Assembly (NCBI RefSeq): GCF_000226115.1
Contig: NC_016459.1
Location: 992,001 to 1,056,000, forward strand
Direction: 5' to 3'
Length of the DNA stretch: 64,000 bases
Origin: Thermothielavioides terrestris NRRL 8126
Lineage: Eukaryota > Ascomycota > Sordariomycetes > Sordariales > Chaetomiaceae
Notes under the pieces: generated by a model
The model's input: the letters and a program-made list of their open reading frames with translations, nothing else
Database searches by the model: none
What the model was told of the DNA's origin: nothing
Shown here: in pieces, positions 1 through 12,362 of the stretch
How positions within the stretch are numbered: the first letter of the stretch is position 1
Layout: the number at the start of each line of letters is the position of its first letter
Translations under genes and position numbers: made by a program

Positions 1-3000
1 CCGAACGAACCTATTGATATCTCCTATTTACCCTAGCTAGAAGTATTGTCTCTAGACTAACTCTTATATCTTATTCTTGCCTAGGTAGGCTATAGAGATC
101 TAGTTATAGATCTTAGCTAATAGGTAAGTCTATAGATAACTATCTAGTAGAACTATTAGCCTCCCTCCCTTTAGTAGGAGGCTACTATTACTTAGGGTCT
201 AGTTGGTATTATTCTAGTAGGCAAGCTTCTAGAAGCTCTCTAAGGCTTTGCTCTCCTAGTTCGTTTTAAAGATAGTATCTACTAGTTTATATCCTTCGAA
301 TTATTATAGGTAGGATAGCTTAGATTCGTTAGCTTTAATTTAGTAGATTATATACTATAAATTGTATTTAGTAGGCTTCTTGGCAGTAACTCTAGTTCCT
401 CTAGGATCTATAGGTCTAGCTTGCTCTTAGAGAGGACTATCTAGGTACAATAGGCTTCTTAGACTTCCTTCTAGGTAGCGAGCTCTTTAGCCTTATAGGA
501 TAGGGCATTGGCAATAGCGTTCTACTTACTAGGTTAGTAGATAATTTGAAAATCTAGGGCAGAGAGGAGCTTAGCCTATCTAGCTTATTGTATATTAAGT
601 AGCCTCTTCTATATAAAGTATTGCAATATATAGTAGTCGAATAAGATATTGAACTATTGCTAGAGACTAAGTAGTATTAGGTACTATTCTTCAACGGTAT
701 ATACAATGGCAAAGGGTTCCTTATTATAGATAGGGTAATTGCTTTCTAGTTTAAACATCGTTTTTAAGAAGAATATAATAGGGTACTAACTATCGTTATA
801 TTTCTACTAGAAGACTCTAGCTACGACTTCACTAAATATATCGACTTCGATTTAGCTCTCTCTAGTAGGGTTATAGTACTTAAGGAGTAGGGTATTGGTC
901 ATTCGCCTCTTAAGTTTTTAGAAAGCTTCCTTATACTCTTCGATCTATTTAAATGGTTTTCCTTTAATAATTAGGCGCTATAGAGGACGTATAATCCTTC
1001 TATACTTATAGACAAATTAGTAGTAAAAGTTATAAAACCTAAGGAAGGTTTATACTCTCTATATAGTAGTAGGTTAGTCCTAAGAAACTACTATCTTAAT
1101 TTTCTTTAAGTCTACTTAGACGCCTTCGATGCTAACAATAAACCTAAGGAACGTAGTTTCAGTAGTATAGAATTCGTATTTCTTAATGTCTACCTAGAGA
1201 CCTACTTTATATAGCTTCTAGAGGATAAGCTATATATACTTATAGTGTTCTTCCTTGTTCTAAGAGTAGATAATTAGGTTATTAATATAGGCGATTATAA
1301 ATATGTCGAGGTACTTGAAGAACTAGGAATTGACAAATCGCTAAAAGGTAGTAGGTCTATTATATAGGCTAAACAGTAGAACCTTATAGCGGAATTGACT
1401 ATAGTAGGTTTAGAAGGTCGTTAGGTCTTCGCTTCTAGGGGCAAGTCGGATTTAGTAGAAGGCTTACTAGATATCGATCTTAGTAAATATTTTAGCGTTT
1501 CCTAGTTATTATAAGGTTTTATCAATGTAGGGTAGTAGATAGTAGTCTTTGATAGTGACCTTATTTAGGGCTTGGTAGTCGATATAGAACCTCTAAGTCC
1601 TATCTCCTTTAATAGCGAAGAGTATAGGAGAGCTATATAAAGTAGTACTTAGCTCGATGAAACCCTTCTATAGGTTCTTAACTAGGTACTTTTTTATAGT
1701 CTCTAGCTAGTCGAGGATATAGGAGTATAAAGGACTTATTTACTAGGGTAGTAGTCTAGTAAGTTCAATCTTATAGTTATATTTATACCTTAGTAGTATC
1801 TTATTAGATTCCTTCTTTAAGAATATATTAGTAAATTTAGCAAAGTATAGGTACTTCGCAATTGCTTTCTTAACTTAGGCTTAGACCTCTTTGTCCTCGT
1901 CGTTAAGAAGTTTACTAATCTTCTTAGCCTCAATAGCTTAGTTGATCTAGGCGATTATAATAAATCTTAGTATAGAATTCCCTTATTAGTTTCCTTTAAG
2001 GAATATTTTGTTAAAGGCTATAATAGAGATGACTATAGCTTTGATCAGGTCTTCTAGAATCTATAGTCGTTCGCCCTCTTTTGCCTAGGAGACGGCCTAT
2101 TCCTCCTCTTCTTTAGGTGTTATAGGTCGAGTATAGGTTCTTAGGGGGATAAATTCCTTGCCCTTTAATGCTTGGTCTATCTTCTAGAGGCTATTGTCTT
2201 ATACGCCTCTAAATAATACCTTCTAAGGGGGTTTCTTAGGGGGTTTAAGAAGATTACGCCTATTAGTATACATTTTAGAGACTTTGAATTATACCGATTA
2301 GTATAATCCTAGGCTTACTTTAGGTTATACTAATCAATATATTTCTAGATCTTTAGTAGGTTATACTAATTAGTAGAATTTGTTAGATATAGGTTTAGAG
2401 AGTATCTCTCTACACTTTAGTATTTATAGCTGCTATTAAGCCTTTTAACGTTAATCTTGACGTTTTATTGCTTAGTCTCTCCGTTTAGCGTCCTTTTAGT
2501 ATTTAGAGTTTAGTGCCTTAGGAACAAAGGAGTTATAAAGAATCTTAAGGATATAACTCTATTCTAAATTATATAGTTTATCTTTAGGCTAGATTAATCA
2601 ATGTTAGCGAGCATTTAGTAGAATATTATAGTAAGCGAGCTACTATTAACCTAGTAATAGCTAATGCTCCTTCCCTATATTAAGAGCTAGGAATAGGGTA
2701 TCCTTCTATATTTTCCTATTAATTCGGAGGTCAAATCTTAGGATTAAGTCGATAAAGTCTATAGATTAGCCTTAGAAGTCTTTTATAAAGATTAGAGTCT
2801 CAAGTAGTATCTTTTTAATACTAAGTTTCTTAGCGATTTACTTTATATAGGTTTAATCAAGGAAGGTATATCCGTTTGCTCTAGAGTTAATAAATATAGT
2901 AATAGTAATACTAGTTCTATTAATAGCTAATGTATAGGGGAAGGAGAGACTTTAACTATCTATAAGCTACTAAAGGTCTATCTAGGTAACTACTAACCTA

Positions 3001-5186
3001 ATATCTAGCCCTAAGCTAGAGTCTACTTTCCCTAGAGCCCTTAGTTTTCTAATTCAGTGGTCTTAGTCTTATTTTCCTTAACTAAATTCGTTATTTTTTC
3101 TAGGTTTACCTCTATCTTTTTAATTATAGCTACAATACATTTTAGGTACTATACCTTTATATAACTAGTCTCCTAGTAATAGAAGCACTTGCTCTTCTCT
3201 TTTAGGGTATTACACTTCTTCTAAAAGAGTCTAGGAGATCCTAATTTAGCCTTGCCTCTACTAGAGCTATTTGGCTAAAGGGTCTTTTCTTTCTTCTTTA
3301 TAGGGGCTAATCCTTCGTTTAGTTGTCTAGATTCTAGTAAATTGGATTTTCTATTCTTCTAATCCTTCTTAGCTATTTCCTAAAGTAAGGAGAACTAGTG
3401 ACTAAGGCGGGTAAAGTCGTTAAAGCTAATATTTAGATCAACTAAATCTCTTGCTATTTAGAAACGTAGGCTCTAGGAGAGTCGAGTATAGAACTCCTTC
3501 TTCTACTTATCCTTAGGTTTCCTAGATTTAGTAGCAAAGTAGACAAACTTAGTAAAGAACTTATAGTAGGGCGTAGATTCTATCTTTAGGACTATAAAAT
3601 CGTTCTTTATATAGCAGAGCTTAGTAAGATCGGTATAGAATCTATCTAGGAAGTCGAACAACTCGTTAAGATTAGTGATTAGCTCTGCTATATTTTCTTT
3701 TAGATAGGGTATAAGAGCCTCTATTACTTCGCCTCTAATAAAGGACATTGTATATCTAAATTTCAAGTCCTTTATTAAGAACAATTTGTAGTTCCCTTTA
3801 ATCTTTTAGAGTATAGTTGCCTTCTATACTAAATACTTTAAGTCTTTGCTATTGATAAATTTCTTAGGATTAGTAATTTTTATAGTTTTTCTATAGGTTA
3901 TAGGTTTAAAAGTCTTTTTAGTCATTAGGATTAGATAATTAGGATTATATAACTCTAAATACAACTTAGTTTATATTGGTTCAGCTTAGGTCAAAAGCAT
4001 AGTTTAGCCCTATAGATCAACTATATTAGCAATCTTCTTAAGGAGCTCTGTCCTCTCGTCTTCTAGTACTATTTTATTGTATAAAAGTACCTCGACTTAG
4101 ACGTATAAAGTAGAAAGTTCTTTAGGGTTAGGGATATTGCCTTATTTCTACTTAAACTACTAAACTCTTATAAGTAGTACTACTATCGAATTAGCTAGTA
4201 CATTGTAGGTGACTTATAGAGCTATAGCTTGCCCAATTGCTATATTGTGCTATATAATAATCGATTAGATTATCTCAATAAGATCGTCGCCTTATAACTG
4301 ATTGACCTATTCGGTACTTAGTGGCTAGACCTCTTTAAGAGCGATTAGCTTGTTATCCTAAGGGAAGCAAGTAATAACGATATACTTATTCTTAAGCCTT
4401 ATATAACACTTAATTAAATCTATCTCTTATTCTTTAGCTAAGTACTTAATTTAGCTAATTTAGTTAAAAAACTTAGAAATAGGGTTTATAAGCTTATATT
4501 TCTTAATTAAGTTGACAGTCATTTAGGTTTAGGAGCTAAACAAAGTTAAATCACTAATCTTCAATCGAATTTAAGTACCTTAGTTACCTTCTACGTTAAA
4601 CTTATAGAGGTCTACTAAATTAATCTTCTAGGTGTTCTAGCTCTATTCGATAGGCCTAGAAGTATAACCTACGTTTTCCGTCTTATAAGCTATTATTGGA
4701 ATTATACTTCTTTTAGGACTTCTTCTATTGATCAATATAGTTAAATCGCTTTAATAAAGTGATTATACTACTTGCCGCTAGTCGATTAGAGGTTACTTCG
4801 CTATTAGCAACCTATTATATATTTGACGGTCTGTCCTTAGTACCAATTGGTTCCTAGCCAACCTATTGTACTACATTGTTAGTAAGTCAAAGGTTTTATT
4901 AGAGATTTAGGTTCCCTAGCTAACTAAACTAGTCCTATTAGGAAAGACTATATTGGATATTGTATCGCCTTCGTAGGCCTATAGTAGTGAGACTTAAAGT
5001 AATGTTATAGCAAGGTAAAATAAATGCTAGATAGCTTATAGCTAAATTGATCCTCGATTGACGAAGACTTTAAGTCTAAGGAGAGAGGAAAACTATCATA
5101 TAGGTGGAAAACTATGCTCAAATACCTTGGGTAGTATATATAGACAATTTACAGTGGGGCTACAATTTGCAGTGGGGCTACAAAGT
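1..5186 (-). mobile_element. RIP-degraded Ty3/gypsy retrotransposon, truncated by the window edge
   Basis: The minus strand carries the gypsy order from right to left. A gag-like stretch lies around 3.5-3.8 kb. A protease remnant near 2.88 kb reads INSRANGYTF where DSGA is expected. A reverse transcriptase (RT) segment near 1.6 kb reads RFYIDYQALN, and the active-site block at 1278-1289 reads YINN for YLDD. An RNase H segment at about 0.6-0.75 kb reads NYPIYNKEPFAIVYTVEE. Every frame is broken by TAG/TAA at former Trp/Gln codons and D has become N, as RIP would do. Integrase should lie to the left, partly or wholly outside the window. The right boundary is placed at the TGTACG sequence at 5187, but no second LTR is visible, so this end is approximate. 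The element cannot encode a working polyprotein. Confidence 0.8.
3503..3784 (-). pseudogene. gag fragment of the left gypsy element
   Basis: This is the longest open stretch (93 codons) in the left transposon block. It is Lys/Phe/Tyr/Ile-rich and reads like the capsid part of a Ty3/gypsy gag (FLDRFYTDLTKL and similar). It lies upstream of the protease and RT remnants in the same orientation. It is open by chance survival and not a functional gene; neighbouring codons on both sides contain stops. Confidence 0.5.
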
Positions 5187-5460
5187 CTGTACGTTATAGG
5201 GTAAGACGCAGTTCGCCTTATTAGTGCGTTTTTCCTTATTGGCAAGTCAACCCCTCCTTCCTAATCTGGAAGTCGACTTGAATCCTACAAATCTACCAAC
5301 TCGGGAAGTCACGTGGGTGGGTGGTCACGTGACAGGTCCGTGCGCAAGTTATATAACGGTGGTTAGTGTGCTATGCTATTATAAAAGCAGTATAGAAGAT
5401 CATTACAAAAGGAATTACAAAATTATAACTATAGCACTATCAAGTCTATAATGTCGCTAG
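5187..5460. other. Weakly RIP-affected pocket with CACGTG palindromes
   Basis: This roughly 270-bp stretch keeps ordinary base composition between two TA-rich blocks. It holds GTCACGTG at 5308-5315 and the perfect palindrome GTCACGTGAC at 5324-5333, followed by TATA-like sequences near 5350 and 5380. Just before it, at 5143-5182, a segment ending in CAGTGGGGCTAC is repeated in tandem. It may be the LTR or promoter part of the left gypsy element, or a separate relic. The 75-codon open frame here (5224-5451) shows no recognisable domain and is not called as a gene. Confidence 0.4.
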
Positions 5461-5992
5461 CAAGGAGGCTAATAGCAAAAAGCTTATAAAGGGTATATCC
5501 TATTTGCTAGTTTATAGCTTTGTCGAAGTATATAATCTAGCTCTAATCAAAGTCGAGCAAACTAGCTACAATATAAGTAGCTTAAAATATAGGATATTTA
5601 TAGCTATTTATAGTCTATAAATAGGTAAATGACTAAGCACTAAGAACTAAACAAAGAAGAAGACAAAGAAAATACTGCTTATCTATAGTAGAAGGAACGT
5701 AGTATATATGCCCAATAGCAGTGCTACGGATATAAGGCTTCTACTCCTATAACCACTTATCCTAGACGAAGTATAAAGGAAAATCAATATAGAGGATATT
5801 ACAAGTATCTTTATAGGCTACGTTATAAGCAAAGAATGCTTCTAGCTCTACAGTTCTATATTTTAACGCTTCTATAAGCTTCTTAGAAGTGCTGTTTACC
5901 TAGAAAACAATATATTGCTAATGCTTAAGATAGACTAGAAAGCGATAAACAAAGGGGAACTCGCGATATATATAAAATTCAAAGAGCTATAT
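5461..5992. other. TA-rich decayed DNA, no gene
   Basis: The stretch is transposon-like and heavily RIP-altered, ending where the 501-bp LTR element inserts. The plus strand from about 5620 is lysine/tyrosine-rich with TAG/TAA at probable Gln/Trp codons. It may belong to the same host relic as the sequence resuming at 8811, but I cannot name the family. Confidence 0.4.
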
Positions 5993-6493
5993 TGAAATAG
6001 TGCAAAACCTCTACACCAACCTACTCTACCACACCTAGAACTAGGCGTGCGAGATAGCTTCTAAAGGAATATAGTGTCCCTCTAAATAGATGAAGATAGT
6101 GCGTATCGAATGGTAGGAAGGCTATCTTCCGAGAGGAAGACATATAGCTTAGGTACGTCTAGTGGGATATAGCGGAAATATAAGAAAGGACAATAAGAAT
6201 ACGGTTAGAGCTCAATAGCTCGGATGCCTATCGTCTAGATAGAGGTAGAACAATAGAAAGAGAGGCTTAATAGCCTTCCTAGAAGAAGGAGAACTACCAA
6301 CGTAGTGTCAACGAACGTATATTAACAACTGTTTAATATCTTACTTAATAATAAAGAAGATAGGCTTAGCCCACTTAAATATATATAACTAGAGGGTTAG
6401 ACCTCCTTTAGCAACGAATATAATGCTCTAAGACAAATAGAAAAATAGAAAAACTAGGTCCCCTATATCTAGGTAGTTTATTACCCTAATCTA
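5993..6493. repeat. Left LTR (501 bp) of the short element
   Basis: Pairs with 8310-8810 over the whole length with no evident indels. The visible differences are mostly C/T and G/A, for example CCACACC versus CTATATC near the left end. Confidence 0.8.
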
Positions 6494-8309
6494 TACTTCC
6501 CTTTTAAGCTTACTATACACTCCTATAGGCAAGCTTATACTTTAAAAGCTCTCTAATATATACCTCCTATCGTCGCTACTCCTTAAGTTGCTCTCTACAT
6601 ATAGCTCTCTCAGCTCGTAAAGGTCTAGCTAGCTATAGTAGTTGATTACACTGTCTCTTATACTCCTCTACCTCCTTAATATACATATCCTAGCCTTGCT
6701 ACTATACTAGATACTTATACTTGTAGGCAAAGGTATAGTCGTATAGGTTATATAGTAGTAGGCGAAGTAGACGTCTAGGCTTTATAGGTTCTTTATAAGG
6801 GCGTTTACTACGGTGCTATACTAAAGGTGACGTCTAGCTAGATAATACAGATAATCCTTGCGCCTAAAGATACTTCTATATTAGAGTATAAAGCATCTTA
6901 AGGTAGTCTAGCCTCCTTATAAACGTACAAATAAACGTCTCCTCTTCCTAGAGGTAGGGATCGAGTACTATCTTCTTAAAGGCTACTTATACCAATGCCC
7001 TAAGGTTCTTAACTAGGTTATTGCCAAGAAGGCGCTTATAGTCTATCTTGTCTATAAAGGCATCGACAAGCCTTTATATTATAGTCGCTTATAGTATAGC
7101 AATCTCTATAATCTTAGCTTCGATATCCCATTAGGTCGATATATTGTTAAGATCCTTTACGAATGCCGCTAGTAGACCTAAAGTAACTAGCTAGTCCTCT
7201 AGTCGGAAGGGTAGAATAGCGCTAGGTACTAGAAACGTACTCTATAGCTGTCGTCTAAGGTCGCCTATAGGGTCTTACGAGGGTAGTACACCGCTTTAGC
7301 TAAGTCTTCTTCGCTTAGTATACCTTAGAAAGGCTATAAGACAGATACGTCCTTAGACTCTCCCTTAGAGGTTAGTATTAGGATTAATAGTATTATAGAG
7401 GTCGATAGGATTCCTAGAGCTTCTATAGATAGTATATATATATATCGCTAGAGTCTAGTCATTAGGCGCTTGGCTATCGTCTTTAAGAAAGGCAACGACT
7501 ATATCGATAGACTATAAAAAGACTAATGTATATACTTCTATAGGAATATCGACTCTTTCGACGTCTGTCTAGAGGAAGAAAACCTTATAAGTAGCTAGGT
7601 TCCTTTAGAATATATAGTCTAAAGGCCCTAAAGGATAACTATAGGTTCTTTGTAGATTACCTAGATACCCTTAGCAACTAATATACTAAACTCAACTAGT
7701 ATAATAGCAGTAAAAGTATAGCTCTTAAAAAAAAAAGTAAACGTCTACGCTAAGACCTTGTATCTAATATAAAACAATGCTAGATATACTATTAAAAGGA
7801 GCTAAGTGTTATAAAGGTATAGCCCTAAGCTTAGAAGCTTATAAATAGCTACTACACTTAACTACTTTTATAACTAGTTCAGCTAGACTAGAGAAGAAAA
7901 TGACGATCAATAAAAATTCTACCTTTGTCTCTACTTAGGAGGATAGAACTATCGTCTTTCGATTAGGTTAGTGTTTTACAATCGCTATATCGATAATGAC
8001 GAAGCTTTAATAGGTCTTTAAAGTATTAAGGATAATAGGATATCTTTTCGATACCCTACGCCGTCTAGGCAAAGGAAGGTCTCCTAGGACAAGGTCTCAA
8101 CAGACCCTTAGAACGTATACGCCTCAATAGGTTTCTACGCCTCCTAGAGATACTAGTATTGGTATACTGGAGCCTCAATAGGTCGGTCGTATCGTTGTCG
8201 TATAGCTATTAATATAGCATCGTATAGTTCTATAATCTTAGAAGACTTCGTAGTCTATACTGTCCCGTTTAGACATAGAGCTAAGCTCTTCCCTAATTAA
8301 GCCCCCATT

Positions 8310-8810
8310 TGAAATAGTGCAAAACCTCTATACTAACCTACTCTACTATATCTAGAACTAGGCGTATAAGATAGCTTCTAAAGGAATATAGTATCCCTCT
8401 AGACGGATAAAGATAGTATATATCGAATAGTAGGAAGGCTATCTTCTGAGAGGAAGATATATAGCTTAGGTACATCTAATAGGATATAGCGGAAATATAA
8501 GAAAGGACAATAAGAATACGGTTAGAGCTTAATAGCTTAGATACCTATTGTCTAGACAGAGGTAGAACAATAGAAGGAGAGGCTCAATAGCCTTCCTAGA
8601 AGAAGGAGAACTACCAACGTAGTGTCAATGAACGTATATTGACAACTGTTTAATGTCTTGCTTGATAATAAAGAAGATAGGCTTAGCCCACTTAAATATA
8701 TATGACTAGAGGGTCAGACCTCCCCTAGCAACGAATATAACGCTCTGAGACAAATAGAAAAATAGAAAAACTGGGTCCCCTATGTTTAGGTAGTCCATTA
8801 CCCCAATCTA
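8310..8810. repeat. Right LTR (501 bp) of the short element
   Basis: Same length as its partner at 5993-6493. This copy keeps more CpA/TpG near the right end (CCCCAATC versus CCCTAATC), so the two copies were mutated independently. Confidence 0.8.
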
Positions 8811-11460
8811 ATATAACCGCCTCTGCTAGACTAATGTACTAATATTGTAAGTAGGTATCAACCTTATTAAGCTAGTTACTCGTAGAGAGTTGAATCGTCG
8901 ACTAGTTAGTCCCCTTATAAATATACTTATATATATATTTAATAGACTTCACAGATATATAAATCTCTATATTAATGTAGGTAGTATACTTATAAGAGAG
9001 GTAAAGGTTATAAGGTATAACCCAACGGTTGTTAAGTTGCACCTTGTAGCTATTAACTTTATAAGTAACTATTTGCCCAATGTCTTGACAACGATAGATA
9101 GGATACCTATTTTCTAGAATAACAGTCTCCTCTATAAACGCCTTTAGAAAGTGCTTAGAACAGCTTACAACCCCTATATAAGGGTTACGAACTATACAAA
9201 GAAAGGTAGGTTTATTAGAACTATATAGCCTATAAATTATATTACTTGTAATAACGACCTATAACTAGCTATTAAGATCTTCACCTCTATTAGAAGCTTA
9301 GCCCAAATAACGTAGTCGACGTTGGTAGGCGTAAGAAACAGACGTATAGACTCTTACGAAAAGAAAAGCAATATATAGCGGTATAGGAGCCTACATTTCT
9401 AGTATTTAATAGTCTAAACAATGCCTATAAACTCGTTAAATAGATTACTATACTAAAGCTTATAAAGGATAGCTTAGCACTTAAGCTCAAAGATATAGCT
9501 AGCAATGTTAGAGCGGTCTACTATAGTCTAGTCTAGAAGAAGCTCTTGCTAGATCTCTACCTAGTTTAGGTTGGCTATAACTATAATAAATAGTATAGGA
9601 TAACCCAGCTTATAAATGATAGCTATTAAATCCTAATAGCACTAAGCAATAAAGTATAGGCCCCTAACTTAGCTTACAAGTAGGACAATTTGCTACCTAA
9701 GCTTATAAGCATCGCTATTACCTAGTTATAGCTAGTTCTACACTCCTTAATATAGTTCTATATACAATTCCTTCTAGTTATTACGAATCTAATATAGCTT
9801 TTGCTAATTGCTTATAGCCTAAAGGTCTACTAAAAACTGCTAGAATAACTAGTGAAAAAGAAAAGGTGTTTAGCTATAACCTATATAAGGATATAATAAG
9901 TACCAACACCACTGCCTAAACTCAACATATAGTTAAATATAGCCCTACCCTTAGCCATTATAGAGCTATAAGCCCTAATAAAAGCTAAGATCTCTAAATA
10001 AAAACATCAAAGGGTAAGCTAATAGGAGATAGGCAAAGTAATATAGATAAATATAGTGCTAGGCCTATATAGAGCTGTCGTCTAAGCAGCGTATAAAGAC
10101 AATATTACGAAAATTAGGCTTTAAATTCTCCTCCGGAATAAAAATAGCTACCTTATCTACTACTAGCAAGTTCTTATAGCGACGATTGTAACTATAGCTA
10201 TAATCTATAACTAAACGCAACTATGGTATAATTACAACTCGTAATATAGCTAAGCTCTAAAGAAAGCGCTCTCTTATAGTTAAGTAGATACAAATAAAGG
10301 GGTTATATCGATAGAGAAAGTCTATAAAGTGTATTATAAAATCGTAATTAGAGTCTATAAAGAAGAAAGTTCAATATACAATAGTAGCTTATAGATTATA
10401 AAAAAAAGCTAAGTATACTAAGGAGGCTCTCTAAGCACTTCTATAAGAGGGCTAGCAATATAATATAGGGTGCTATAGATTTGAAAATCTATAGGCCTAC
10501 TACTATAAACGTTGTAAATGGTTTAATTTATAGAAACAGAAGTAAATACAAAAGCTAAATTATAACAATAAAGATTATTACGAAAATAGGACTTTCGAAG
10601 ATCTTATATATACAACAAATAGTTAAGGAAGTCTAGAAGATAGCGGTTTAGTAACAAAGAAACATTGCCCTATAAGCAATAGGAGCTAAATACAAGATTT
10701 GTAGCTATAGAATTCTATACTATAGAAGAGTATTAGCTAAAGAAGAAGAAGATATAATAGATATATAAATATATACTAAGATGCTTATCTATCCAATATA
10801 ACGTACTATACTCAGTGCACTCGACGTCTACTGGGCTAAGATTATACAATACAACGGTTACATTGCCTATATAGACATTAGTAATATATAGCAGTGTAGG
10901 ATAGTAAAGTAGGATCGTAAATATTATATAACCTATAAGAGGTAGCCAACTAGTAACAACTATAAGATCGAGAAGTAGGAGGAGCTTAAGAAGGTTAAGA
11001 GTATAAGTATAGCAACTACTACTATAAGAGATATATATAGTATAAAGAGCGCTATTACAACGAGTCTAAAACTCTAATAGCGGCTTATATATATAGCAAT
11101 AGTTGTAGAACGTAGACTGAGAGGTAGAAGGTCGGCGAAAAGGAGGTATATCGAGTTACAAAGCGTAGTAGATCCAGAGAAGCGTAGCAAAGGCAAAAGA
11201 AGGTATAAATAATAATAGAAAAGGGAGGAGGAGAGAAAGCAGAAAATTTTATATATCTAGAAAAGGGGGAGCATCTAGAAAAGGGGGAGCTAAGATTTTT
11301 CTATAAAATTTACATATCCGAAAAGGGGGCTCGCACATCCGAAAAGGGGTAAGCAAGGTAGGGGGGAAAAAACGCTAACAGACTTATACCCTATACCTGT
11401 TATTTGTTAACGGACATAGAAGATAGAGAGCAATAACAATTAGTTAAGGGAGACCCCTGT
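8811..11460. other. TA-rich RIP relic of an unidentified repeat
   Basis: No intact gene. On the plus strand from about 8890 to 9600 a frame stays protein-like, broken only by TAG/TAA at probable Gln/Trp codons; its longest open part is 8890-9117. I do not recognise the family. It may be the continuation of the relic at 5461-5992, split by the LTR element. Toward 11.0-11.2 kb the sequence becomes Arg/Lys-codon rich before a short repeat cluster. Confidence 0.4.
11258..11356. repeat. Four copies of a GAAAAGGGG-type motif
   Basis: The motif ATC(T/C)(A/G)GAAAAGGGG with short 3' extensions occurs four times in about 100 bp: two adjacent copies, then two more beyond a TA-rich spacer. The first two have TCTAG where the last two have TCCG. 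The cluster marks the end of the RIP block and may be a terminal or untranslated part of a dead element. Confidence 0.55.
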
Positions 11461-11524
11461 TTTACAGCTTAAATGACCATCGCCTTATGGCAAAATTGAG
11501 GGCCGTTGTGTAGTATATATATTA

Positions 11525-12165
11525 GATCTAGGGCGCAGACCGCTGTATCGACCGCTGTACCTACCGCCGTGCCGACCGCCGTGCTAACCGCCGTTCGATA
11601 TCCAGGGCGCAGACCGTTGTGCCGAACCGCTATTCAACATCCTGGGTGCCAACTGCCGTACCGACCGCCGTTCAATATCCTGGGTGCCAACCGCCGTACC
11701 GACCGCTGTTCGATAACCAGGGCGCAGACCGCTGTGCCGACCACCGTTCGATATCCTGGGTGCCAACCGCCGTGCCGACCGCCGTTCAATAACCAGGGCG
11801 CAGACCGCTGTGCCGACCACCGTTCGATATCCTGGGTGCCGGCCGCCGTGCCGAACCGCTGTTCAATATCCTGGGTGCCAACCGCCGTGCCGACCACCGT
11901 GCCGACCACTGTGCCGAACCGTTGTTCAATATCCTAGGTGCCGACCGTTGTGCCGACCGCTATGCCGACCGCCGTTCAATATCCAGGGCAACGACCGCCG
12001 TGCCGACCGCCGTACCGAACCGTTGCTTAATATCCTGGGTGCCGACCGTTGTGCAAAACCGTTGCTTAATATCCTGGGTGCCGACCGTTGTGCCGAACCG
12101 TTGTTCAATATCCTGGGTGCCGACCGCCGTACCGACCGCTATACCGAACGCCGTCCCGACCACTA
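11525..12165. repeat. GC-rich minisatellite, 38-bp unit
   Basis: The landmark TTC(A/G)ATA(T/A)CC recurs at 11594, 11633, 11671, 11709, 11747, 11785, 11823 and 11862. The steps are 38 or 39 bp, then become less regular (extra 12-bp GTGCCGACC-type insertions) to about 12,110. Units alternate between the variants CTGGGTGCC and CAGGGCGCAGACC. Long open frames occur on both strands because the unit lacks stops. Since 38 is not a multiple of 3, no protein repeat is conserved, so I do not call a gene. Confidence 0.9.
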
Positions 12166-12362
12166 CTGCAGTGCCCGCGATGCCCACGATGCCCGCGATG
12201 CCCGCGATACCCACGGTGGCCGCAACACAGCTTCGATGCCGCAATGCCCGCGGTGCCTGCGGTGGCCGCGATACAGCCACAATGCCGCGGTGCCAGCGAT
12301 ACCCACGGTGCCAGCGATACAGCCATGATGCCGCGGTGCCAGTGATGCCCGCGATACAGGAA
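12166..12362. repeat. Short-period GC-rich array (about 9 bp)
   Basis: Runs of GATGCCCGC and GATACCCACGGTGCC-type units follow the minisatellite directly. The unit is degenerate, with a 9-bp base period and some 15-18 bp higher-order steps. It keeps many CpA and CpG sites, so it is not RIP-altered. Confidence 0.8.

Larger units (their letters stand above)
5993..8810 (-). mobile_element. LTR retroelement with 501-bp LTRs and a short internal region
   Basis: Two direct repeats of exactly 501 bp (5993-6493 and 8310-8810) enclose only about 1.8 kb. Both start TGAAATAGTGCAAAACC and end CCCCAATCTA or its RIP-altered form. ATAT precedes the left copy (5989-5992) and follows the right copy (8811-8814), a possible short target duplication. 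Beside the left LTR the minus strand reads AAAAGGGAAG, a plausible polypurine tract. Beside the right LTR it reads AATGGGGGCTTAATTAGG, a possible primer-binding site starting TGG. The element is therefore read as minus-oriented. The inside is too short for gag plus pol and no RT motif was found, so it looks non-autonomous or internally deleted. Confidence 0.75.
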
